The notes: a model not told the origin generated them from the letters alone. A stretch of 64,000 nt of DNA from PALSA-1004 sp963804885 (GCA_963804885.1 CAWDSF010000004.1:310001-374000); one strand, 5' to 3'. Shown: positions 45,619 through 55,815, numbered from the stretch's first letter. Numbers and translations are program-made.

Positions 45619-46711
45619 TCACGCGCGATAAAGCGCACCGAGCACGCGTGGGCCGCGCGCGCCGGTAACGGCGGGCAGATTGCCGGGCCGCGCGTTGAGC
45701 GTCTGGCAGGCCAGCCACGCGAACGCGAGCGCCTCGACATGTTCGGCGTTCACCCCCAGCGCATCGGTCAGGTCCACTCGCCGTGGCGCGAGCAGTCGAG
45801 CGAGCAGTCCGACCAGCGCGCGATTGCGCGCGCCGCCGCCGCACAGGTAGACGGCCGCCGCATTTGCGCAGAATCCGCCGATCGCATCGGCGATCGAGCG
45901 GGCCGTCAGCGCGAGCAGCGTCGCTTGCACGTCTGCCGGCTGCTCCGAACCGCGCAAGCGTTGCTCAAGCCACGCCAGGTTGAACGTCTCGCGCCCCGTG
46001 CTTTTCGGCGGCGCGCGGCGAAAATACGCGTCGGCTTCGAGACTCGCGAGCAAGGCCGGGAATGACTTTGCCGGTGTCAGCCCACGCACCGTCGCGGTCG
46101 AACGGTTGCTTCTGATGACGTTGCGTCCACGCGTCGAGGAGCAGGTTGCCGGGCCCGCAATCGAAACCCGTGACGTCGACGCTCGCCGGCAGGTCCGTCA
46201 GATTGGCGATGCCGCCGATATTTACGATGACGCGATGCTCTTTTGACTGCGCAAACACTGCGCGGTGGAACGCGGGCACCAACGGCGCGCCCTGGCCGCC
46301 GGCCGCGACGTCCCGGCTGCGAAAATCGCAAACTACGTTGATGCTGGTAAGTTCGGCGAGCAGCGAGCCGTTGACGAGCTGCAGCGTGTACCCGTCGGCA
46401 GGCTGGTGGCGCACGGTCTGGCCGTGACAGCCGATGGCTGCAATGGCGCTCGCATTAACTGAAGCTTGGGCGAGCAATGCCTGCACGACGGCAGCATACC
46501 CCCGCGAGAGTTCATTTGCCGCGAGCGCTGAGCGTTGCAGTTCGTGGTTGCCGGAATGATTGAGCGCCGCGAGTTCCGTCCGAAGCGTCGGGGTGAAGGG
46601 CTGATGCGCGTGGGCGAGCAGTCGCGGCGCACCCGGCGCAAAGTCGGCGATTACGCCATCGATCCCGTCGAGGCTGGTGCCGGACATCAGCCCGATGTAA
46701 CAATCGGGCAT
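45619..46711 (-). CDS. anmK: Anhydro-N-acetylmuramic acid kinase (one frameshift)
   Basis: About 364 residues. Start YIGLMSGTSLDGIDGVIADF; ATP/substrate regions IGCHGQTVRHQP, VNIGGIANLTDLP, TGFDCGPGNLLLDAW; second frame ALLASLEADAYFRRAPPKST and VYLCGGGARNRALVGLLARL. It phosphorylates anhMurNAc recovered from wall turnover, matching the AmpG-type permease elsewhere. The break is at ~46057 within GGCCGGG; one extra base. It starts 5 bp after the M23 peptidase stop. Confidence 0.93.
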
Positions 46712-46716
46712 TGAGC

Positions 46717-48022
46717 TTAGTCGAGTCGGGCGAGGTTGGTGGTACGCAGCAGATCCAGCCGCTCGGTATACAGCTTGGCGGTTTGCTCGAACTTCGGCTT
46801 CATTTCGGGCGAGATCGGCAGGGCTGCCGGCATTGCAACGCGCAGCGGGTTCTGGTGCACGTCGTTGATGCGGAATTCGTAATGCAGATGAGGGCCGGTC
46901 GCCAGGCCGGTGGCGCCGACGAAACCGATGACTTCGCCCTGCATCACGCGCTTGCCTTTGTGCAGCCCCTTGGCGATGCCGGACAGGTGACCATACCAGG
47001 TCGTGAACTTGGATTGGTGGCGCAGAACCACGACGTTGCCGTAACCGCCTTGGCGCCCCGCGATGTCGACGACGCCGTCCGCGGTTGCTTTCACGCGCGT
47101 GCCGGTGGGCGCGCCGTAGTCGATGCCTTTGTGTGCGCGCCACGTTTGCAGCACCGGGTGAAAGCGCGCGGTGCTGAACCCGGACGTGATGCGCGAAAAT
47201 TCGAGCGGCGAGCGCAGAAACTGCTTGCGCAGATTCTTGCCGTCCGCGGTGTAATAGCCGCCCTCGTTTTCGGCGTAATTGAAGTACACCGCGGTGTAAG
47301 CTTTGCCTTGATTCACGAACTCGGCGGCGAGCACGCGTCCGGACTTGACCGGTTCGCCGCGATCGTAGAACACTTCATAGACGACGCTGAAGCGGTCGCC
47401 TTTGCGCAAGTCGCGGTGAAAGTCGATGTCGGTCGAGAATATTTCCGCGATCTGCGTCGCGATCGTGTCAGGCAGCCCGGCCGCATCGGTCGCGCCGAAC
47501 AGCGAATTCCGGATTTCGGCCGACTTCATCAACACCCGCCGCTCGAGGTCGACCGCTTCCTGTTTGACGACGAAATTATCCGCGGCGCGATCGATCGACA
47601 CCAGGTTGCTGCCGCTCAAATAACGCAGGCTCAGCAACTTGCCTTCGGAAGTGGCGGTTGCGCGCACGACTTTGCCTGGAATCAATTGATAAAGCGCCTT
47701 CGCCTGCGCGTTATTGCGCAGCACCTGGGTCGCTGCGGGATCGTCGATCTGCAACCGCGCGAGCAGTGACGCCGACCGTGTCGCCGCGCTGAATGCGTTC
47801 CTCGCGCGCGAAGCCGGCTTCGCGGTCGGCGACGGGCGCCAAAGTCGGCAGCGTCAGCTCTTCGACGACGTTATTGAACGTAACTTTATCGACCAGCGTG
47901 TCCGGCGCGATGCCGAACGCGGCGACGACGCTGAAGCAGGGCACCGCAATCGCGGCCGCGGCAAGCCGGTGGCGCGGCGAAAGTTTGCCTATCAAACGTC
48001 TAATTTTATGGGTTAAAATCAT
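46717..48022 (-). CDS. M23 family murein DD-endopeptidase, MepM-like (one frameshift)
   Basis: About 434 residues. N-terminal frame: KIRRLIGKLSPRHRLAAAAI (membrane anchor) and TLPTLAPVADREAGFAREER, leading to a LysM/OapA-like RIQRGDTV. After a break at ~47768 the main frame runs to the end with the peptidase domain: RAHKGIDYGAPTGTRVKA (zinc His/Asp), VVLRHQSKFTTWYGHLSGI and ATGPHLHYEFRIND (HxH). It hydrolyses peptidoglycan crosslinks in the periplasm. Divergent from tyrS. Confidence 0.93.
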
Positions 48023-48137
48023 GCTTTTAGCATATTATCTTAACGCTCCCTTAGAGCGACGCGGCAAGCTTAGCAGAATTATACGGACGCGCAACCCTCA
48101 AATTTCACATCGTGAAAATAGTCACACTGGGTCCCAC

Positions 48138-49343
48138 ATGGCCTCATTGACCGATCAGCTCGATACCATCAAGCGCGGCAGCGATGAACTATTGGTCGAA
48201 GCCGAGCTCGTCGAACGGCTGCAAAGCCGGCCGGCCGCTGCGCGTCAAAGCCGGCTTCGACCCGACCGCGCCGGATCTGCACCTCGGCCACACGGTGCTG
48301 ATCAACAAGCTGCGCCAATTGCAGGATCTGGGTCATCACGTCGTGTTCCTGATCGGCGACTTCACCGGCATGATCGGCGACCCCACCGGCAAGAACGCCA
48401 CGCGCCCGCCGCTGACCCGCGAGGAGATCGCGCGCCAACGCGCAGACCTATACCGCGCAGGTGTTCAAGATTCTCGACCGCGGCAAGACCGAGGTCGCTT
48501 TCAATCCGAGTGGATGGACAAGCTCGAGCGCCGCCGACATGATCAAGCTCGCCGCCACGCACACCGTCGCGCGCATGCTCGAGCGCGACGATTTCGGCAA
48601 GCGCTACAAGGCGAACCAGCCGATCGCGATCCACGAATTCCTCTATCCGCTGGTGCAGGGCTACGACTCGGTCGCGCTCAAGGCCGACGTCGAGCTCGGC
48701 GGCACCGACCAGAAGTTCAATCTGCTGATGGGCCGCGAGCTGCAGAAGCATTACGGCCAGCCGCCGCAGATGCATCCTCACCATGCCGCTGCTCGAGGGC
48801 CTCGACGGCGTCAACAAGATGTCGAAATCGCTCGGCAACTACATCGGCATCAACGAACCGCCCGAACGAAATGTTCGGCAAGCTGATGTCGATTTCGGAC
48901 GACCTGATGTGGCGTTACATCGAGCTCCTGTCGTTTGCGCCGCTCGCGAACGTCAGGCAATGGAAGAAGGAAACGGAAACCGGCCGCAATCCGCGCGACA
49001 TCAAGGTGGCTTTCGCCCAGGAAATCGTCACGCGCTTTCATACGCCGGCCGCGGCGGCAAGCGCGCTCGCGGATTTCGAAACGCGCTTCAAGCAGGGCGA
49101 GATACCCGCCGACATCGCCGGAAGTGCAGGTGAGCGCCGGCGCCGATGGCATCGGGATCGCGCAACCTGCTTAAAGCGGCCGCCCTCACGGCGAGCACGT
49201 CGGAAGCGCTGCGCATGATTGCGCAGGGCGGCGTCAAGATCGACGGCGAAAAAGTCACCGATAAAGCGCTGAAGCTCACCGCTGGCACGACCGCGGTGGT
49301 GCAGGTGGGCAAGCGCAAATTCGCGCGCGTGACCCTGGTTTAA
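48138..49343 (+). CDS. tyrS: Tyrosyl-tRNA synthetase (about eight indels)
   Basis: Segments of one protein in successive frames: SLTDQLDTIKRGSDELLVEA; VKAGFDPTAPDLHLGHTVLI (HIGH-type HLGH); HTVARMLERDDFGKRYKANQ; VELGGTDQKFNLLMGRELQK; LEGLDGVNKMSKSLGNYIGI (KMSKS); LMSISDDLMWRYIELLSFAP; and a C-terminal S4-like RNA-binding domain (SEALRMIAQGGVKIDGEKVT). Single-base changes restore the frame near 48229, 48434, 48505, 48527, 48769, 48862, 49121 and 49165, most as one extra base. Essential enzyme; sequence error is far more likely than decay. Confidence 0.93.
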
Positions 49344-49355
49344 ATCGCGGTTCGT

Positions 49356-50472
49356 TCAGGCGCGATAACGCCGCACGAACTTGCGGTCGATGTAATCCTT
49401 CCAGCGCCAGACCCACGCGCCTTCCAGCGCGTAGCGGCCGTACGATCGCGACCGCGTAGCGGTTTCCCGTGCTGATCAACGCCAACGCACGCTGCTGCGG
49501 GCGGTACCTGGCCAAGCGCTCTCCGGCCAGCGCGCGGCGTAGATTTTCCGCGAGCACCGGCCCCTGGCGGACCGCGTAGACGCCCGACTTCGGATACCGG
49601 TGTCCATCGATGGTCGCGCAATCGCCCGCCGCGAAAATTTCCGGATTCGACACGGATGCCAGCCGCTCGTCGATGCGGATAAAGCCCCGCGCGTCGAGCG
49701 CGAGCTCCGTATCCGCGAGCCACGATGGCGCGCCGGCTCCCGTCGCCCAGACGGTGGCGTCGCTCGCGATGACGTCGGCGGCGTCGCCCAAAATCGCTTT
49801 CGTGGTTTCGACGCGCGTTACCCTGGAATTTAGATAGACGGCGATACCGCGTTGCGCCAGCGCGCGTTCAAGCGCCGTGCGCGTTTGACGGTTGTGATCG
49901 GGCAACAGGCATTGCGCATCAGTGACGACCGCGAAGTCGATTGCATGCGGCATGGTTGCCTGGGCCAAACGGTGGTGCATCGCCAGCGCGAGTTCCACGC
50001 CGGCGGCCCCGCCGCCGATGACGACGACTTTGCGCAATGCCCCCGCTTGGGCAGCGGCGATCAAGCGGTCCCAGCGTTGCGCGAAAACGGTGAATGGTTT
50101 GGCGGCAACCGCGTGCTCGGCGGCGCCGGGAGTCCCCGCCGTCGGCGGCGTCGAGCCGACGTCGAGCGACGCGATATCGTAGTCGAGCAGCGTGCCGTCG
50201 CTCAGCGCAATTTGCCGGCGCGCAATGTCCATGCCGTTCGCACGCAACGGCAAAAACCGAACGCCGCACCGCAGCGCCAAACGCGCGAGATCGACATGGC
50301 AGTCGTTAAAAGTGTAATGGCCCGCGATAAGTCCGGGCAGCATGCCGGAATAGGTTGCGAACTGCGCCGGGTCGACGAGCGAGATTTCAGCATTGCCAAT
50401 CCGATTCGCGCCGAACCGGCGCACGACTTCAAGGTGGCTGTGCCCGCCCCCGAGCAGGACTACACGCTTCAC
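49356..50472 (-). CDS. FAD-dependent oxidoreductase of the SelD-associated type (one frameshift)
   Basis: About 372 residues. MKRVVLLGGGHSHLEVVRRF is the FAD loop, YSGMLPGLIAGHYTFNDCHV the family signature, VVVIGGGAAGVELALAMHHR the second nucleotide loop, and ASVSNPEIFAAGDCATIDGH the C-terminal FAD site. It fits the pyridine-nucleotide oxidoreductases often fused to or beside SelD, but no selD is in the window. The final 25 residues (ALEGAWVWRWKDYIDRKFVR to RYRA) need a shift at ~49443, giving a stop at 49356. Confidence 0.83.
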
Positions 50473-50490
50473 GACCGGGTGACGGGCGGC

Positions 50491-51120
50491 CTATTCGGGC
50501 GCCTTGCCCCACAACTGCTTCAGGCGCGCATCGCGGCCGCAGCCGCTGCGGTAATACTTATAGCGCAGCGGATTCTTGAGATAAAAATCCTGGTGATAGT
50601 CTTCGGCGGGATAAAACTCGCTGGCGCGCGTGATTTCGGTGACAATCGCGGCGCTGAACGGCTTGTTGCGGTCGAGCGTCGCTTTGGAGGCTTCGGCCAG
50701 ACGCTTCTGTTCGTCGTCGGTATAAAAAATCCCGCTGCGGTATTGCGAGCCGTGATCGCAGAACTGCTGGTCTTTGACCGTGGGATCGATGTTGTGCCAG
50801 AACACGTCGAGCAGTTTCTCGTACGTCACTTTTTTCGGATCGTAGACGACCTGGACCGCCTCGGTGTGGCCGGTACGGCCCGAGGACACTTCCTCGTACG
50901 TCGGATTTTTCTTCTGGCCGCCGATGTATCCCGACGTGGTGGAAACCACGCCCGGCAGCACGTCGAACGGATGTTCCATGCACCAGAAGCAGCCGCCCGC
51001 GAAGATGGCTTTGGCGGTTGCGGCACCAGCGGCAGGCTTCGTCGTTTGCGCGTTCGCGGCGATCGCGGTCAGCAGCAGCGACGCGCACAGCGCGAGCAAT
51101 ACATTGCGTAAGGTCAGCAT
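50491..51120 (-). CDS. msrA: Exported peptide methionine sulfoxide reductase MsrA
   Basis: 209 residues. Signal peptide LTLRNVLLALCASLLLTAIAANA, catalytic AIFAGGCFWCMEHPFDVLPG (~res. 45) and FYPAEDYHQDFYLKN. The signal sequence places it in the periplasm. ATG 51120 is preferred to 51129 for ribosome-site spacing (GAGGAG). Divergent from a second, cytosolic MsrA. Confidence 0.92.
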   Translation of the reverse strand: MLTLRNVLLALCASLLLTAIAANAQTTKPAAGAATAKAIFAGGCFWCMEHPFDVLPGVVSTTSGYIGGQKKNPTYEEVSSGRTGHTEAVQVVYDPKKVTYEKLLDVFWHNIDPTVKDQQFCDHGSQYRSGIFYTDDEQKRLAEASKATLDRNKPFSAAIVTEITRASEFYPAEDYHQDFYLKNPLRYKYYRSGCGRDARLKQLWGKAPE

Positions 51121-51283
51121 GATCCTCATCTCCTCAAATTGACTGCGGGCAGCCCGGCAGGTTCCGCTTAGTCGCCGCAGTCGGCCCATCCTTGCATGCC
51201 GCATAATATCAGTGTCGTGTCAGGAAACCGCCGCCGCGCGGACTAACCGGCGTGCGCATCAACTCGCTTGGAATGAGCTCGCA

Positions 51284-51841
51284 ATGACTATTGCACAACC
51301 GCCTGCCGGCGCCGAAGTCGCAACCCTCGGCGGCGGCTGCTTCTGGTGCATCGAAGCCGTGTTCGACAGCCTCAAAGGCGTGAGCTCGGTCGAGTCCGGC
51401 TATACGGGCGGCAACACCGTCAATCCGACGTACCAGCAGATTTGCAACGGCGACACGGGCCATGCCGAAGTGGTGCGCGTGACGTTCGACCCCGCCGTGA
51501 TTTCGTTTCGCGAGATTCTCGCGGTGTTCTTCGCCATCCACGATCCGACGACGCTGAACCGTCAGGGCAACGACGTGGGCACGCAATATCGGTCCGCGAT
51601 TTTCTATCACACGGCCGCCCAGAAAGAGGCCGCCGAAAAATTCATTGCCGGGATGACCGCCGGAAAACTTTTCAGCGGCAGGATCGTCACTGAAGTCGTG
51701 CCGGCGCCGACGTTTTACGTAGCCGAGGATTATCACCAGGAATATTTCGCGAACAATGACAGCCAGCCGTACTGCCAGGCCGTCGTCGCGCCGAAGGTCG
51801 CCAAGTTCAGAAAGAAGTTCGCGGACCGCTTAAAGCCGTAA
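51284..51841 (+). CDS. msrA: Cytosolic peptide methionine sulfoxide reductase MsrA
   Basis: 185 residues, no signal peptide. Catalytic VATLGGGCFWCIEAVFDSLK, substrate region NDVGTQYRSAIFYHTAAQKE and YVAEDYHQEYFANNDSQPYC with a C-terminal Cys that can act in recycling. It reduces S-methionine sulfoxide with thioredoxin. ATG 51284 begins the conserved domain; an upstream GTG at 51212 is possible but adds unsupported residues. Confidence 0.93.
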   Translation: MTIAQPPAGAEVATLGGGCFWCIEAVFDSLKGVSSVESGYTGGNTVNPTYQQICNGDTGHAEVVRVTFDPAVISFREILAVFFAIHDPTTLNRQGNDVGTQYRSAIFYHTAAQKEAAEKFIAGMTAGKLFSGRIVTEVVPAPTFYVAEDYHQEYFANNDSQPYCQAVVAPKVAKFRKKFADRLKP

Positions 51842-51912
51842 ATCCTGCGGCCCGACCGTTTCGCTTGCGGCGGGCCGGTTGACCTGGCGCCCGGCTCCAG
51901 CGGCGCCAGACC

Positions 51913-51946
51913 GCGTCACGAAGCTGTAACAATCGATGCTTATGAT
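51913..51946 (+). promoter_or_regulatory. Pho box and -10 of the pst-pho operon
   Basis: Two half-sites GCGTCAC (51913-51919) and CTGTAAC (51924-51930), 11 bp in period, fit the PhoB box (CTGTCAT-N4-CTGTCAT). TATGAT (51941-51946) lies 10 bp further on, the usual -10 distance for a PhoB-activated promoter without a -35. About 50 bp before pstS. Confidence 0.78.
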
Positions 51947-51996
51947 GGCGCCCATTCCGCAGGTTCGCCCTGCACACCTGATCTGGAGCGCTCGTC

Positions 51997-53046
51997 ATGA
52001 AATCCGCATCTGTTCAACGCTTGCTGGCAACCGCCGCGATAGCCTGGGGTTTGGCTTCCGCGGTGCCTGCCGGCGCCGCCAACATCACCGGCGCCGGCGC
52101 GACGTTCCCGTATCCGATTTATTCGAAGTGGGCGGAAGCCTATCGCGCGAAAACCGGAGTGGGGCTTAACTATCAATCGATAGGCTCGGGCGGCGGCATT
52201 AAGCAGATTCTCGCCAAAACCGTCGATTTTGGCGCATCGGACGCGCCGCTCGAGCCCGCCCAGCTCGAGAAAGACGGTCTCGTGCAGTTTCCGATGGTGA
52301 TGGGCGGCGTCGTGCCGGTCGTCAATATCGAGGGCATCAAACCGGGGGCGCTGCGGTTGAGCGGTGCCGTGCTCGCGGATATATATCTCGGCAAAATCAG
52401 CAAGTGGAACGCGCCGGCAATCGCCGCGCTCAACCCGGGCGTAAAGCTGCCAGATCAGGACATCACGGTCGTCGCGCGCTCGGACGGTTCCGGCACGACG
52501 TTTATCTTTACCAACTACCTGTCCAAGCTCAGCGCGGAATGGAAAGACAAGGCCGGCAACAACACGTCGGTCAAATGGCCCGCCGGCGTCTCCGGCAAGG
52601 GCAACGAAGGCGTCGCGGCCTACGTGCAGCGCCTGCCGGGTTCGATCGGCTATGTCGAATATGCGTACGCGTTGCAGAACAAGATGGCGTACGCGTTGCT
52701 GCAGAACAAAGACGGCAACTTCGTTGCGCCCGATGACAAGACGTTCCGTGCCGCCGCAGCGAACGCGCAGTGGGACAAGGCCCCCGGCTTTTATCTGCTG
52801 TTGACCGATCAGCCCGGCAAAGAAAGCTGGCCGATCACGGGCGCGACGTTCATCCTGATGCACAAGAAACAGGACAAGCCCGAGAATGCGGCAATCGCGC
52901 TCAAGTTTTTCGACTGGGCGTATGAAGCCGGCGACAAGCTCGCACTCGATCTCGACTACGTGCCGATGCCCGACAGCGTCGTGAAGCTAGTTAAGGCCGA
53001 GTGGAAAAAGATCCAGGACGCGTCTGGCAAACCGGTCGCATTCTGA
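51997..53046 (+). CDS. pstS: Phosphate ABC transporter binding protein PstS
   Basis: 349 residues. Signal peptide (LLATAAIAWGLASAVPAGAA), ITGAGATFPYPIYSKWAEAY, YQSIGSGGGIKQI, DFGASDAPL and ARSDGSGTTFIFTNYL, the phosphate-binding loops. Periplasmic. First gene of pstSCAB-phoUBR; a hairpin after it may lower expression of the rest. Confidence 0.97.
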   Translation: MKSASVQRLLATAAIAWGLASAVPAGAANITGAGATFPYPIYSKWAEAYRAKTGVGLNYQSIGSGGGIKQILAKTVDFGASDAPLEPAQLEKDGLVQFPMVMGGVVPVVNIEGIKPGALRLSGAVLADIYLGKISKWNAPAIAALNPGVKLPDQDITVVARSDGSGTTFIFTNYLSKLSAEWKDKAGNNTSVKWPAGVSGKGNEGVAAYVQRLPGSIGYVEYAYALQNKMAYALLQNKDGNFVAPDDKTFRAAAANAQWDKAPGFYLLLTDQPGKESWPITGATFILMHKKQDKPENAAIALKFFDWAYEAGDKLALDLDYVPMPDSVVKLVKAEWKKIQDASGKPVAF

Positions 53047-53075
53047 GCGTTCCGAGGAATACTCACACGGGTCTA

Positions 53076-53108
53076 GCGCGAGAGGCTGCGGCCTCTCGCG
53101 CCATTTTT
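53076..53108 (+). terminator. Hairpin after pstS (leaky terminator)
   Basis: GCGCGAGAGGC (53076-53086), loop TGCG, and GCCTCTCGCGC (53091-53101): a perfect 11-bp stem, followed by CATTTTTC. It probably lets more PstS than PstCAB be made. Confidence 0.75.
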
Positions 53109-53119
53109 CACGGATAGCC

Positions 53120-54136
53120 ATGCCTCCCAACGAGATCGCGGCGATCGGCTCGAAGTACGGGGCCGGCGCGCATTCTGCCTATAATCTACGGCCCAAGCCG
53201 GTGCAGAGGCTCGTCTGGATGGATGCGCTTTTCAAAAACCTGACGCGGTTTTTCGCGTTTTTCGTTTTCTCGATACTCGCGGCGATCCTGATATCGCTGC
53301 TCGTGCACAGCCAGATCGCGCTGTCCAAATACGGCTTTAATTTCCTGTTCGATCCCGAGTGGGACCCGGTCGCCGAGAAATTCGGCGCGCTGATCCCGAT
53401 CTACGGCACGCTGGTGAGTTCCGCGATCGCGATGATTATCGGCATTCCCGTGAGCTTCGGCATCGCGTTGTTTTTGACCGAGCTCTCGCCGACGTGGCTC
53501 AAGCGACCGCTCGGTACCGCGATCGAAATGCTGGCGGCGATTCCGAGCATCATCTACGGCATGTGGGGGCTCTTCGTCTTCGCGCCGTTGTTCGCCGAGC
53601 ACGTGCAGCCCGTGCTGATCAAGACGTTAGGCCCGTTGCCGATTTTCGGGCCACTGTTCAAGGGCCCGGCGATGGGCATCGGCATGCTGACGGCCGGCAT
53701 CATACTGGCCGTCATGGTGATTCCGTTCATCACGGCCGTGATGCGTGACGTGTTCGAGCTCGTGCCGCCGATGCTCAAAGAATCGGCTTATGGGCTGGGC
53801 GCCACGACGTGGGAAGTCGTGTGGCGGATCGTTCTGCCTTATACGAAGATCGGCGTCGTCGGCGGCGTGATGCTGGGACTCGGCCGCGCGCTCGGTGAAA
53901 CCATGGCTGTCACCTTTGTCATCGGCAATGCGCACCGCCTGAGCACCTCGTTGCTCGCGCCCGGCAACAGCATCGCGTCGTCCCTCGCCAACGAATTCAC
54001 CGAAGCGGTCGGCGACCTGCATTCCGCCGCGCTGATCGAGCTCGGGTTGATCCTGTTTCTGATTACGACCATCGTGCTCGCGCTGTCGAAGACGATGCTC
54101 CTGCAGCTCGCGAAGCGGGAAGGCACGCAGACCTAG
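53120..54136 (+). CDS. pstC: Phosphate ABC transporter permease PstC
   Basis: 338 residues, six membrane helices. FFAFFVFSILAAILISLLVH, IYGTLVSSAIAMIIGIPVSF, and the EAA loop KESAYGLGATTWEVVWRIVL. Extra N-terminal 33 residues (to WMDALFKN) resemble extensions in other betaproteobacteria, so ATG 53120 is kept over 53219. Confidence 0.95.
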   Translation: MPPNEIAAIGSKYGAGAHSAYNLRPKPVQRLVWMDALFKNLTRFFAFFVFSILAAILISLLVHSQIALSKYGFNFLFDPEWDPVAEKFGALIPIYGTLVSSAIAMIIGIPVSFGIALFLTELSPTWLKRPLGTAIEMLAAIPSIIYGMWGLFVFAPLFAEHVQPVLIKTLGPLPIFGPLFKGPAMGIGMLTAGIILAVMVIPFITAVMRDVFELVPPMLKESAYGLGATTWEVVWRIVLPYTKIGVVGGVMLGLGRALGETMAVTFVIGNAHRLSTSLLAPGNSIASSLANEFTEAVGDLHSAALIELGLILFLITTIVLALSKTMLLQLAKREGTQT

Positions 54137-54138
54137 TC

Positions 54139-54990
54139 ATGTCGAACGCAATTTCACCCGCCAACCGGACTTATCAGCGCCGGCGCAGAGTCAACGCGCT
54201 GATGCTGTTCATTTCGGGCCTCACGATGGTGTTCGGCCTCTTCTGGCTGGCGTGGATACTGATCACGCTGTTTTACGAGGGGTTCGGCGCGCTGAGCGTG
54301 TCGTTGTTCACGCAAACGACTCCGCCGCCCGGCAGCGCCGGCGGCCTGCTCAACGCAATCGTCGGCAGCATCCTGATGGCCGCGACGGCAACGATGCTCG
54401 GCACGCCGATTGGAATTCTCGCGGGAACCTATCTCGCGGAGTTCGGCCGGCGCGGCTGGCTCGCGCCGGCCACGCGGTTCATCAACGACATCCTGCTGTC
54501 CGCGCCGTCGATCGTCATTGGACTCTTCATTTATTCAGTCTACGTCGCCAACGTCAGGCACTTCGCGGGCTGGGGCGGCACGCTCGCGCTGGCGCTGATC
54601 GTCATCCCGGTGGTCGTGCGCACCACCGACGACATGCTGAAGCTGGTGCCCGACAGCCTGCGCGAGGCGGCTGTCGCGCTCGGGGCGCCGACCTGGAAAA
54701 TGATCGTCTTCGTGTCGTACCGCGCGGCGCGTGCCGGCATCATCACCGGCATCCTGCTGGCGGTCGCGCGGATCAGCGGCGAAACCGCGCCGCTGCTCTT
54801 CACCGCTTTGAACAATCAGTTCTGGTCGCTCAACATGAACGAGCCGATGGCGAACCTGCCGGTCGTCATCTTCCAGTTCGCGATGAGCCCGTACCCCGAC
54901 TGGCACCGGCTTGCGTGGGGCGGCGCGATCCTGATTACTCTGGGTGTGCTCGCGCTCAACATTATCGCGCGCACGCTGTTCCGCCGCTAA
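54139..54990 (+). CDS. pstA: Phosphate ABC transporter permease PstA
   Basis: 283 residues, six helices. GSAGGLLNAIVGSILMAATA, TYLAEFGRRGWLAPATRFIN, and EAA loop REAAVALGAPTWKMIVFVSY. Starts 2 bp after pstC. Confidence 0.96.
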   Translation: MSNAISPANRTYQRRRRVNALMLFISGLTMVFGLFWLAWILITLFYEGFGALSVSLFTQTTPPPGSAGGLLNAIVGSILMAATATMLGTPIGILAGTYLAEFGRRGWLAPATRFINDILLSAPSIVIGLFIYSVYVANVRHFAGWGGTLALALIVIPVVVRTTDDMLKLVPDSLREAAVALGAPTWKMIVFVSYRAARAGIITGILLAVARISGETAPLLFTALNNQFWSLNMNEPMANLPVVIFQFAMSPYPDWHRLAWGGAILITLGVLALNIIARTLFRR

Positions 54991-55015
54991 ACCAGCAACG
55001 ACCGGACCTGACTCC

Positions 55016-55792
55016 ATGAGCGAAACCTTGAATTTTGACAATCCGAAGCTGCAGGTCAACGCGCTCGATTTTTATTACGGCAAGTACCAGGCGATCAAGC
55101 AGGTGTCGCTCGATATTCCGGCCAATAAGGTCACGGCGTTCATCGGGCCTTCGGGTTGCGGCAAGTCGACTTTGCTGCGCACGTTCAACCGTCTGTACGA
55201 GCTGTATCCGGACCAGCGCGCGGAAGGCGAAATCCGGCTCGACGGCAACAACATTCTCGACAAGACGCAGGACATCACGCTCTTGCGCGCGAAAGTCGGC
55301 ATGGTGTTTCAGAAGCCGACGCCGTTTCCGATGTCGATTTACGAAAACATCGCGTTTGGCGTGCGGCTCTACGAAGATTTGAGCCGCGGCGAAATGGACG
55401 AGCGCGTCGAATGGGCGCTGACCAAAGCCGCGTTATGGAAGGAAGTGAAGGACAAATTGAACCAGAGCGGCACCAGCCTCTCTGGCGGCCAGCAGCAACG
55501 CCTCTGCATCGCGCGCGGCATCGCGATCAAGCCCGAAGTGCTGCTGCTCGACGAGCCGTGCTCAGCGCTCGACCCGATTTCCACGTCGCGCATCGAAGAG
55601 CTCATGGATGAACTCAAGGCCGACTACACGGTCGTGATAGTCACGCACAACATGCAGCAGGCCGCGCGCGTGTCGGATTACACTGCCTATATGTACTTGG
55701 GCGAATTGATCGAATTCGGGGCTACGGACACCATCTTCATCAAGCCGGCGCGCAAGGAAACCGAGGATTACATAACCGGACGTTTCGGCTGA
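55016..55792 (+). CDS. pstB: Phosphate ABC transporter ATPase PstB
   Basis: 258 residues. Walker A GPSGCGKSTLLRTFNR, signature LSGGQQQRLCIARGIA, Walker B VLLLDEPCSALDP and the switch His in VIVTHNMQQAARVSDY. Drives PstCA uptake. ATG 55016 (MSETLNFDNPKL). Confidence 0.98.
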   Translation: MSETLNFDNPKLQVNALDFYYGKYQAIKQVSLDIPANKVTAFIGPSGCGKSTLLRTFNRLYELYPDQRAEGEIRLDGNNILDKTQDITLLRAKVGMVFQKPTPFPMSIYENIAFGVRLYEDLSRGEMDERVEWALTKAALWKEVKDKLNQSGTSLSGGQQQRLCIARGIAIKPEVLLLDEPCSALDPISTSRIEELMDELKADYTVVIVTHNMQQAARVSDYTAYMYLGELIEFGATDTIFIKPARKETEDYITGRFG

Positions 55793-55815
55793 AGCCGTCA
55801 CAGGAGCATGCGATC

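Noticed and set aside
48138..49343. tyrS as a genuine pseudogene
   Set aside because: All catalytic motifs are intact between the indels, the enzyme is essential, and many other essential genes here show the same error type. Kept as a CDS pending resequencing.
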